The notes under the pieces: generated by a model
Told to the model about the DNA's origin: nothing
The model's input: only the letters and a program-made list of their open reading frames with translations
The model's database searches: none
In this document: positions 7,888-15,047 of the stretch, one piece after another
Layout: each line of letters begins with the position of its first letter
Position numbering within the stretch: the first letter of the stretch is position 1
Translations under genes and position numbers: made by a program
Virus record (IMG/VR): IMGVR_UViG_3300020392_000010
Coordinates: 21,192-85,191 of that record
Source: a virus
DNA length: 64,000 bases
Direction: 5' to 3' (one strand)

Positions 7888-9372
7888 ATGATATTTCCAA
7901 GAGACATTATAGCAAAATTAAAATGGAAACTGCTAGGTAAAGGCTTATTCAGTCAATGGCAAGATAGCCTAACCTACGGTCCTCCATACGGACCGCCCCC
8001 AATCTCAGGGCCTAACTGGGATAATCCTGATGATTATAGTTCTCTTCAAGCAAGAGGATTAGTTGGCGAATTAACTGATAATTCAGAAGGTATTCGAGTT
8101 TTAGAAGACCAAATACAAGATATTGATGATTTAATTAGCACTGCAAAAGATTACTTGGAAAATGCTCAGGAATATCCTGTTCAAGTATTCGAATTATTAG
8201 AATTTGCTTGGAATTTATGTGCAAATGATCCAGTGTATGAAAGCGACTTAAATATAGAAGGTTTTGGAAATGCAGCATTTAAAGCATACGTTAAAACAGG
8301 CGCTGCACCAAATGAAGTAATTCAAAACGGAGAAGAATTAGTATCAGCACTAAAATCACAAGAATTTAGATATTTTCCAGGCGCAACTTTAGATAACAGA
8401 AAAGCCGCAATTGAAAACGTTATCGAGGCTAGGCATGAGAAACTTATGATAGAATTTGAAAATTTAATTCAAAGATCTTGGATTAATGGAAAACTATTTA
8501 GAGAATTAGACCCTAGTAAGAAAATATATGAAATATGGAAAAACTTTGAAGCAACATGGTTAGTAAAAGTTTTTGAAGGATTTCTTTCCGAGAGTCAAAT
8601 TGCAAGCATTGTTACACCAAAGAAAAAAGGCGCATTAGAAGTCGTGGAAGAGTTTATTAAAGCAATTCCATTTAGATTGACCGAGGATGTTCAAAAAATG
8701 AATAAGGAAATCTTTGTGACTGGCATGCAAATTAAACCTGCTGAAAAAGGCGAAGAGAAAGAAGAAACAGAAATCTATGACAAGCTTAATATTCAAATGG
8801 CAGCAATAGCAGCTAAAATTCAAAAAGAGATTGAAGAATTAGGAAAAAGCGAAGCTCAGCAGAATATAAATGATAAACACGAAGCAGAGATGGCTAATGT
8901 AAATAAAAATATAGAAGAATCTTTAGAAGTTTTAAATAAAGATAATCCATATAAGCCAGATGATCTTGAAATACTTAAGAAAGAATACGCTGCGATTGTA
9001 GAAGCATCTCTTACTAATAAAGATTTACTTGAAATAAGAATAGAGGAAATAAAACAGGCTGTTGAGGAAGCAAATGATGCAAGAAAGGAAGTAAGAGACA
9101 AATTAGATTCAGATGTTAGAGAAATAATTGAAAATAATAGTACTCTACCTCCAGCAATCGATCTTTTAACAACAGAGGTTAACTTTGACGAAATTATTGG
9201 TAAAATTTTAGAAGCAGCTTCTAGAGGAGATCAATCAATAACTTTTGAAAATCTATCAATACAAGAAGCATACCTATGTATGATTAAGGGTTATGAAGTA
9301 AAAGCAATAGATGATATTACGTTTAAAATTAGCTGGACTAGAGCTAATGTCTTTGCGGAATCACAAAAATAA
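7888..9372 (+). CDS. Unknown, probably abundant late protein (494 aa)
   Basis: Not recognised. After a short N-terminus there is a Pro/Gly-rich stretch (YGPPYGPPPISGPNW, residues about 30-45), then mostly helical sequence, with a long Glu/Lys-rich, likely coiled-coil part around residues 280-410 and a C-terminal folded part. It stands alone between a late-type element and a strong hairpin terminator whose stem is almost the same as that after the major capsid gene. This suggests a highly expressed monocistronic late gene, perhaps a virion protein (inference). No membrane segment or catalytic motif is seen. Confidence 0.8.
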   Translation: MIFPRDIIAKLKWKLLGKGLFSQWQDSLTYGPPYGPPPISGPNWDNPDDYSSLQARGLVGELTDNSEGIRVLEDQIQDIDDLISTAKDYLENAQEYPVQVFELLEFAWNLCANDPVYESDLNIEGFGNAAFKAYVKTGAAPNEVIQNGEELVSALKSQEFRYFPGATLDNRKAAIENVIEARHEKLMIEFENLIQRSWINGKLFRELDPSKKIYEIWKNFEATWLVKVFEGFLSESQIASIVTPKKKGALEVVEEFIKAIPFRLTEDVQKMNKEIFVTGMQIKPAEKGEEKEETEIYDKLNIQMAAIAAKIQKEIEELGKSEAQQNINDKHEAEMANVNKNIEESLEVLNKDNPYKPDDLEILKKEYAAIVEASLTNKDLLEIRIEEIKQAVEEANDARKEVRDKLDSDVREIIENNSTLPPAIDLLTTEVNFDEIIGKILEAASRGDQSITFENLSIQEAYLCMIKGYEVKAIDDITFKISWTRANVFAESQK

Positions 9373-9395
9373 TTTACAATAGTTTAATTATATTT

Positions 9396-9425
9396 AAAAA
9401 GGGAATCACAAGATTCCCTTTTTTT
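9396..9425 (+). terminator. Rho-independent terminator after 494-aa gene
   Basis: The perfect inverted repeat GGGAATC / GATTCCC, extended by A5 on the left and T7 on the right, has a 4-nt loop (ACAA) and a run of T. The stem core GGGAATC is the same as in the terminator after the capsid gene at 39435-39463. Confidence 0.9.
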
Positions 9426-9475
9426 GTATGTTATATTTTGATATATAAAAATATATTAAAAAAAGAAAAATAGAT

Positions 9476-9724
9476 ATGAAAAATTATATTAAAAATTTTA
9501 GCCAATATCAAAAGATCAACGAAGAAAAAGGTTGTAGTTATGGAAGCGATCCAAGTAACAGTGATTTTAAAATATACTCGTCTAGTGGATCATTAATGCG
9601 TACATCTAAAAATGGAAAATGCGGAGATGTAACTAGAGAAGATTGTGAAAAAGCATGTAAAGATGGTTCTATGAAGAAGCATAAAAACGGCTATCAATAC
9701 TGTGAAGGTTATCCAAAAAAATAA
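9476..9724 (+). CDS. Cys-rich small protein with capsid-targeting-like N-terminus
   Basis: 82 residues. It begins MKNYIKNFSQYQKINE, which resembles the T4 internal-protein targeting peptide MKTYQEFIAEA and ends at an I-N-E site matching the prohead protease rule (I/L-x-E). The predicted mature part (about 66 residues) has five Cys (CSYG, CGDV, CEKAC, YCEG). The next gene starts with nearly the same peptide. A TATAAAAATA variant lies 21 nt upstream. Possibly an internal head protein injected with DNA (inference). Confidence 0.7.
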   Translation: MKNYIKNFSQYQKINEEKGCSYGSDPSNSDFKIYSSSGSLMRTSKNGKCGDVTREDCEKACKDGSMKKHKNGYQYCEGYPKK

Positions 9725-9734
9725 AAGCACAACT

Positions 9735-9983
9735 ATGAAAAATTATATTAAAAATAGTGAACAGTTTATAAAATTAAACGAAAATAAAGACCAGCCTGTC
9801 TTTATTGATACTCAATGCGATGACATTCAATCATATTGCGATAGTATAAAACAGTGCTGTGCTAAAGCTAAAAGAATTAAAGGAGGTGATATGTTTCCTA
9901 AAGGCGGAGGTCAAACGTTAGAGACTCTATGCAAACAACTAAAAGAAGTTGAAGCTAAAATCAACTCAATGGTAGCGGGTTAA
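9735..9983 (+). CDS. Cys-rich small protein with capsid-targeting-like N-terminus (second copy)
   Basis: 82 residues from the ATG at 9735; the frame is open further upstream, but that part overlaps the previous gene. The N-terminus MKNYIKNSEQFIKLNE parallels the preceding protein and ends in L-N-E. The mature part differs (DTQCDD, SYCDSIKQCCAK, LCKQL) and has five Cys. The ten-base gap suggests cotranslation. The stop overlaps the stop region of the convergent uvsW gene. An internal head protein role is inferred from the shared leader. Confidence 0.7.
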   Translation: MKNYIKNSEQFIKLNENKDQPVFIDTQCDDIQSYCDSIKQCCAKAKRIKGGDMFPKGGGQTLETLCKQLKEVEAKINSMVAG

Positions 9984-11689
9984 AGATTAACTTCATGTTT
10001 TTTAATAGGAAACGATTGTTCAATGTAAATTTTTTCCCTAACCTCAGAATGACGAATTGAATATCCATCTAGTTTATCGACAAGGTCCCATATGGTGACC
10101 TTGTTTTTATTTGCAAGCTTTCTCATTCCTCGACCTATCGCTTGCCTAATTGTAATTTCAGCTTTAGTGGTTTCTGCAAAAACAATATGATGAACATTCT
10201 TAAGGTCAATACCGGTTGCAAAGGTTCCAAAACTAGCAACTATTATAACACCTTCGTTTTTTTCCATTGCATCTTTATATTCATCCCGTTGTTCACTCTC
10301 AACACCTCCATCTATGTAATAGGTGTCCCTGTTCCACTCCTGAAGTTTCTTACATATATTCTTACCATATTCGTTTTTAATATCTGAGAAGAGAATCAAA
10401 GTGTTCTTACCGAACTTTTGTATCATACCACTTATTAGGTTTAACCTCTCTTGACTTTCAAATATAATTCCTTTTTCAAGGGTTAGCATTTCTCTACCAT
10501 ACTCTTTGTTATCCTTGTACATTCGTTTAATTTCATCTGAACTCTTTCTCATTTTAATGTATTCTTGAGCTGCCGAGTTTGATTTATTATATGTTAAGTA
10601 TACCATACGAATAGATACATTAGGAGAGTACCCGTGATCTATTAAGTGCTTTGCTGAGAGAGTCATAACCAGCGGTCCGACTTTCTCCTGTATCTTATAA
10701 AAATCAGAATACTCTTCAGAAACCTTTGCGGTTCCCGATAGCCCTAATTTATATCTCCAGTTTTCACATGCTGAAATGATATTAGAGATAGATGAACCTC
10801 TAGATTTATGAGTTTCATCTACGTTAACTACACTATATGATTCAAACATTCTAAAAGATTTAGAATATTTAATTTTTTCTTTAAGATTAGTTACTTTATT
10901 AACTGCTTTTTCAAGTTCTTTTTCTTTAGGTTTTTTAAGCTTTTCCAATTTTAATTTCTTTTTAACAGCCGAGGTTAATTGAGAGTCAAGACTTTTTTCT
11001 TCAAAATTAATTAAACTCTGATATGTTGATATAACTAGATCTGCTTCTTTAAATTCCTCTTCTGAGAATTTATTTTTACCACCTATCATTAGGATATTCC
11101 AATTTACTAATCCGTTAGAATACATTTTAAATTTTTCTTCGGTTTGACCAACTAATGAAATATTAGGAACTATCATTAGGGCTTTATTATGCCTATTGAT
11201 AATCCCTTCATGTTTTAAATAAGAATTAAAGATATAAAAGATTAAGGTTTTACCTGCTGAAGTTGCAAGCTCTTGGGTACAATATTTATATTGAAGTGCT
11301 TTGTAACCTGCTTCAAATTGATAGTCTCTTGGATATATACTGTTACCATGTTCATCTATTACATTATCAAAAAGTTTATCTACAAATTCAGTGTAATTAT
11401 CTTTACTATATTCTAAATTTAAAGTTTCTTTTAACCCGGATATTTTAAAAGAGATCCCTGTTTTTTTAGAAAAAGAGTATATTTCTTTCCAAAGTCCTAT
11501 TGGTATTTCATTTTCTTTTGTTAAAAAATTATCCATACCGTCCCATATACCTCTATCTACAAGTACATTAAAATCTCCATCCTTTGATTTTTTAGTAAAA
11601 TGATCTCGTAGTCTACCTTTTTCAGTGTCGTTATCCCACTCAATTAGTTTTATAAGATTCTTAGTTTTGAATACTTTAAACTTAAGCAT
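9980..11689 (-). CDS. uvsW: Helicase UvsW-like
   Basis: 569 residues (T4 UvsW: 587). An SF2 helicase with Walker A TSAGKT, DEAH-type motif II VDETH, motif III LSGTAK and C-terminal motif VI QAIGRGMRK. T4 UvsW unwinds branched DNA and R-loops and supports the switch to recombination-dependent replication. The N-terminal roughly 110 residues are a separate substrate-binding part as in T4. It is followed four bases upstream by a UvsY candidate, the same neighbourhood as T4 uvsW-uvsY. Confidence 0.9.
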   Translation of the reverse strand: MLKFKVFKTKNLIKLIEWDNDTEKGRLRDHFTKKSKDGDFNVLVDRGIWDGMDNFLTKENEIPIGLWKEIYSFSKKTGISFKISGLKETLNLEYSKDNYTEFVDKLFDNVIDEHGNSIYPRDYQFEAGYKALQYKYCTQELATSAGKTLIFYIFNSYLKHEGIINRHNKALMIVPNISLVGQTEEKFKMYSNGLVNWNILMIGGKNKFSEEEFKEADLVISTYQSLINFEEKSLDSQLTSAVKKKLKLEKLKKPKEKELEKAVNKVTNLKEKIKYSKSFRMFESYSVVNVDETHKSRGSSISNIISACENWRYKLGLSGTAKVSEEYSDFYKIQEKVGPLVMTLSAKHLIDHGYSPNVSIRMVYLTYNKSNSAAQEYIKMRKSSDEIKRMYKDNKEYGREMLTLEKGIIFESQERLNLISGMIQKFGKNTLILFSDIKNEYGKNICKKLQEWNRDTYYIDGGVESEQRDEYKDAMEKNEGVIIVASFGTFATGIDLKNVHHIVFAETTKAEITIRQAIGRGMRKLANKNKVTIWDLVDKLDGYSIRHSEVREKIYIEQSFPIKKHEVNL

Positions 11690-11692
11690 ATA

Positions 11693-12130
11693 TTATCCTA
11701 ATAGCTTTTCTAAGTCTAACCTAGTTTTTAAACCAAATAAAACATTATCTACTGTTTTTATAGAACCATCCATAAAAGATATTTGATTTTCTATAATCTC
11801 TACTGTTTCTTGCATGTCAGTAGTCTTGCCGTCTACTATAACCTTTTTTTCATGACCCTGATATCTCATGTTTTGATTAGAAACACTTTCCCATTCTTTT
11901 CCTCTTTTTTGTCTATATGACTTTTTTAATTTAGAAAGAGTATCTATTAAAGTGTGATTATCTTCTAAAAGTCTTTGTCTTATGCTTAGGAAAAAAACCT
12001 GAACCTCTTTAAAATCTTTAATATTGCTTAACTTTTCAATATTTCTTCGAATTTCTAAAGAGTAATTATCACGCTCTTTTCTAAACTTATCAGAAATATT
12101 TTCTTTAGGGGATTTTGTAGTATTTTCCAT
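11693..12130 (-). CDS. UvsY-like recombination mediator (candidate)
   Basis: 145 residues, highly helical and charged, close to T4 UvsY (137). It sits immediately before uvsW on the same strand, as uvsY neighbours uvsW in T4. A basic SYRQKRGKEW segment and a C-terminal helix could correspond to the DNA-binding and oligomerisation parts of UvsY, which loads UvsX onto gp32-coated DNA. Sequence similarity alone is weak, so the call rests mainly on size, charge pattern and synteny. Confidence 0.5.
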   Translation of the reverse strand: MENTTKSPKENISDKFRKERDNYSLEIRRNIEKLSNIKDFKEVQVFFLSIRQRLLEDNHTLIDTLSKLKKSYRQKRGKEWESVSNQNMRYQGHEKKVIVDGKTTDMQETVEIIENQISFMDGSIKTVDNVLFGLKTRLDLEKLLG

Positions 12131-12141
12131 AAAAATATTAT

Positions 12142-12978
12142 TTAAACCGGTTTTTTATTTTCAATTTCTTTAATCATTTCAAAGTGAATTTTTGCAATTC
12201 TATCTCTACCTTCTTCGCTTAATAATAATCTAGACTCTTCTCTATTTGTCATAAAAAAGTTCTCCGAAAGAATAGATGGCATAACCACTTTACGTAATAC
12301 CCAGAAATTTGCTTCTTTATCTGCGTCACCATCTCTTGTATCCATTCTCATTTTATGATCTGGAAACTCTGCTTTTGCTTTTTCATGCAACACCTGTGCA
12401 ATTTTATCCGATTTAGTTTCTCCTACTGTTGTATATACTGACCAACCGTGTGCAGATTCTTTGTTAAATCCATTAGCATGTACTGAAACATAAATACATT
12501 TTTTACCATCACTTTGTTGTCTCTCTCTATATATATCATTTGCTTTATCAGTTCTCCATCTTAATGATAAATCTTTTTCTGTATCAACTAAATTAATGCA
12601 TTCAATGCCTTCTTTTTCACATAGGTTAATTATTCTTTTTACAACTGCTCTGTTGAATTCTCCCTCAAATAATTGTGTACCATCTTCCCAAACAGGGGAT
12701 CTTTTACCGGCTGTTTGATATACACCATCGATTATACCACCATGGCCATTATCTAATATCCATACGTATCCCTTATCGTTTTTGATACTTGTATTTCTAC
12801 TCTGTATTTTACTCCACGTTTTTGGTCCAACTATACCGTCTGTTTCTAAACCCTGTTGGGCTTGAAATCTCATAACAGCTAATTCTGTTGCTGGTCCAAA
12901 ATCTCCATCTATTGTAATATTTAATGACTCTTGAAGTTTTTTTACTTCTTCACCTTTACTTCCTTTTTTTAATAGCAT
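12142..12978 (-). CDS. N-acetylmuramoyl-L-alanine amidase endolysin
   Basis: 278 residues. Residues 1-60 are a peptidoglycan-binding type 1 domain (GSKGEEVKKLQ, GDFGPAT, DGIVGPKTW). Residues 71-275 are an Amidase_3 domain with the zinc/catalytic pattern DNGHGG (H79), FEGEFN (E105/E107), SVHANG (H167) and LSENFF (E239). It cuts the lactyl-peptide bond of peptidoglycan at lysis. There is no signal peptide, so release needs a holin; a two-helix candidate is at 19129-19380. Alternatively it could be a structural lysin, but its place outside the tail block favours an endolysin. Confidence 0.85.
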   Translation of the reverse strand: MLLKKGSKGEEVKKLQESLNITIDGDFGPATELAVMRFQAQQGLETDGIVGPKTWSKIQSRNTSIKNDKGYVWILDNGHGGIIDGVYQTAGKRSPVWEDGTQLFEGEFNRAVVKRIINLCEKEGIECINLVDTEKDLSLRWRTDKANDIYRERQQSDGKKCIYVSVHANGFNKESAHGWSVYTTVGETKSDKIAQVLHEKAKAEFPDHKMRMDTRDGDADKEANFWVLRKVVMPSILSENFFMTNREESRLLLSEEGRDRIAKIHFEMIKEIENKKPV

Positions 12979-12981
12979 TTT

Positions 12982-13287
12982 TTAATGGTTATTTTTGTAA
13001 TCTACGAGAGCGGTTATTACGTCTGTGAACTGGGCACTATTTAAATTTACTTTTAAATTTGAATGCTCTTTATTAATAAAATTTTCCGCTTCTCTTCTAA
13101 GCTTTTCGTATGAAGTTTTTTCTTTAACAGGGTGTTTGTAAACCGAATCTTTAGTTTGCCTAAGTTCATTTATTGTTCTTTTTTTAACAGTCCTTGATTT
13201 GTAATCGGGCATCTTGTGAAAAAGCTTAGATTCGCCTGAAAAATCCATACCTGAAAAGCCTGGTTTTAATTTATTTTCTTCACTCAT
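12982..13287 (-). CDS. Unknown basic small protein
   Basis: 101 residues, Lys/Arg-rich in the middle (SRTVKKRTINELRQTK) with a helical C-terminus. No known family recognised. It precedes the endolysin with a 3-nt gap and is probably cotranscribed with it. Confidence 0.65.
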   Translation of the reverse strand: MSEENKLKPGFSGMDFSGESKLFHKMPDYKSRTVKKRTINELRQTKDSVYKHPVKEKTSYEKLRREAENFINKEHSNLKVNLNSAQFTDVITALVDYKNNH

Positions 13288-13318
13288 GTTTATAAAATTG
13301 TTTTAATATTATACTGTT

Positions 13319-13789
13319 TTAGGAAAAAAAGTTTATAAATTTATAGTAAGTTGATCCTACTTTAAAGTGATCTTCTGGAAAAACTTCATCTTGAGAAAGA
13401 GTTGAAACTATTTCATTCCCTATTATATTAGATTCGTCTTTGGTTTTAACATGTATATTAGGTTTATCTTTTCTACCTATTAAGTAATTTATTAAATCAT
13501 ACTTTTCAAAATCCTCTTTTTCTATTTTTAAACATTTATTAATGAATAGTGATGGGCATTTTCTAGTTCCTTTTCCAAAACCATTATAATACGATTGTTT
13601 TACGCAATTATCCTTACAGGTATTTAAAAAATTAAGATAGCCTTCCCTATCCTTGAAATTTATTATTGTAAAATTTCCAAGAGACTGTATACAATCTCTT
13701 ATAGAATTCCAGTTAGCATTAGAACTTGATTGTATGTCTTTCATTTCAAGATCATCAAACTCTTCAAAAACTTTTATGTACTTTTGCAT
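13319..13789 (-). CDS. Unknown protein with capsid-targeting-like start
   Basis: 156 residues. The start MQKYIKVFEEFDDLE resembles the KxYxxF...(I/L)xE leaders in this window, though the cleavage site is less clear. Four Cys lie in the middle (DCIQS, CKDNC, KCPS, KCLK gives five with the first). A late promoter-like AATAAATA lies 24 nt upstream on the minus strand, supporting late expression. Function unknown; an internal head protein is one option. Confidence 0.65.
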   Translation of the reverse strand: MQKYIKVFEEFDDLEMKDIQSSSNANWNSIRDCIQSLGNFTIINFKDREGYLNFLNTCKDNCVKQSYYNGFGKGTRKCPSLFINKCLKIEKEDFEKYDLINYLIGRKDKPNIHVKTKDESNIIGNEIVSTLSQDEVFPEDHFKVGSTYYKFINFFS

Positions 13790-13813
13790 GCTGTATTATA
13801 TAAAACTTTTTTT

Positions 13814-13821
13814 TATTTATT
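13814..13821 (-). promoter_or_regulatory. Late promoter-like element AATAAATA
   Basis: AATAAATA on the minus strand, 24 nt before the ATG at 13789. The same A-rich context (ACAAATAAATAAAA) is seen before the acidic gene at 3782. Confidence 0.45.
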
Positions 13822-13866
13822 TGTAAAACATATAGTATAATGGTACAGTTATAAAATAAAGCAATA

Positions 13867-14466
13867 ATGATAGTAATTATAGAAGGATCACAAGGGTCCG
13901 GCAAAACTCATATGATAAATTATTTAAAGTCAAACGAGTGGGGCGATAACGTATTATTTTACAAATATGAACACGTATCTCATATGAAAAACATGGGATT
14001 TGAAGACATGGAACCAAAGGACTCTTTTCACTATTTTACGCTATCTAATACACTTACTATTCTAGAGTTACATAAAACCGTTTTAAAAGATAAAATAATA
14101 GTATTTGATAGAGGAATATTTTCAGCATATGTGTGGTCTATTTTAAGAAATAGAATGGATAGAAGTAGGCTTAATAAAGAATTATCTAAACTATTAGATA
14201 GCTCTTTATATGAAAATTGTCATGTAATTAGAATAATATCTGAAAGTAAAGAAATAAGAGCGCACAGTGATATATTCGATACTTTTACAAATAATATAAA
14301 AGAAAATTTTTTATTTGACAAAGTATTCGAAGATAATATGGAAAATTTAGAATGTGATAAGCGAAATAATTCATATAATGAGATGATTAACTATAGGGAC
14401 TTTTTAAGCGAAGCTGTTATGATGAACATATTTAGTAAAAAAATTAATATAAATAAACTAAAATAG
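13867..14466 (+). CDS. P-loop kinase, thymidylate/deoxynucleotide kinase-like
   Basis: 199 residues. Walker A is GSQGSGKT at residues 7-14, and FDRGIFSAYVW (about residues 79-89) matches the DR-x-x-x-S/A motif of dTMP and deoxynucleoside kinases. The fold fits a nucleoside monophosphate kinase. In a phage with a dCMP hydroxymethylase, a kinase for the modified dCMP is needed (T4 gp1 does this), and this protein is a candidate, but substrate cannot be read from sequence. It is divergent from the 156-aa gene and followed after 10 nt by a CTS-type gene. Confidence 0.65.
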   Translation: MIVIIEGSQGSGKTHMINYLKSNEWGDNVLFYKYEHVSHMKNMGFEDMEPKDSFHYFTLSNTLTILELHKTVLKDKIIVFDRGIFSAYVWSILRNRMDRSRLNKELSKLLDSSLYENCHVIRIISESKEIRAHSDIFDTFTNNIKENFLFDKVFEDNMENLECDKRNNSYNEMINYRDFLSEAVMMNIFSKKININKLK

Positions 14467-14476
14467 TGTTTATTCA

Positions 14477-15022
14477 ATGAAAAATTTAGTAACCAAATAT
14501 AGCGATTTTATATTTGAAAAAAAGAAATCTTCTTTAAAAGGTATTTCTTCTGAAAATATTATTAAAAAAATAGAGGCAGTAATGGATGTATTGCCTAACG
14601 ATGTACAATTTGGAGTACCCTCTGATAATTTAGGCCAATCTACTTCCTATAAGTCTCCAGGTGACGCTATTCAAAGAATAAAAGATATCACTCATTACTA
14701 TAATAAGAGAAAAGAAGATGTTAAATTCTACTGCTGGTCTATTACTTTTAAAGGAGACTTTAATGCTTCACAAGAACTTGAAGATAAAATGGAAGAAGCA
14801 GATGGATTATTTCATGAAGATAAGGCTAAGTATGGAAAAATAGACATGATAAAGGTTAGAGATTATGTTCAAACAAATCCAGAGGACGCAGATGAATTTA
14901 AAAGTTTTTCAATATCATTAGATAGCGCCTCTTCTAGAAAATTTGGTATGAAACTATCATCTGGAACTTCTAATGATAAAACAAAAGAGAAAGAATCAGA
15001 AGAATCTGAAGATGAATTTTAA
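14477..15022 (+). CDS. Unknown protein with capsid-targeting-like start
   Basis: 181 residues. The N-terminus MKNLVTKYSDFIFEKKKSS fits the leader pattern KxxxxYxxFIxE, with I-F-E as a possible prohead-protease site. The C-terminus is a Ser/Glu/Lys acidic tail (KEKESEESEDEF). The middle, with FYCWSITFKGDFNAS, looks folded, alpha/beta. It lies between the P-loop kinase and the ligase/nucleotidyltransferase gene. No family recognised; packaging into the head is inferred from the leader only. Confidence 0.65.
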   Translation: MKNLVTKYSDFIFEKKKSSLKGISSENIIKKIEAVMDVLPNDVQFGVPSDNLGQSTSYKSPGDAIQRIKDITHYYNKRKEDVKFYCWSITFKGDFNASQELEDKMEEADGLFHEDKAKYGKIDMIKVRDYVQTNPEDADEFKSFSISLDSASSRKFGMKLSSGTSNDKTKEKESEESEDEF

Positions 15023-15047
15023 AATATAAATTACTTAAAAAACAAGT

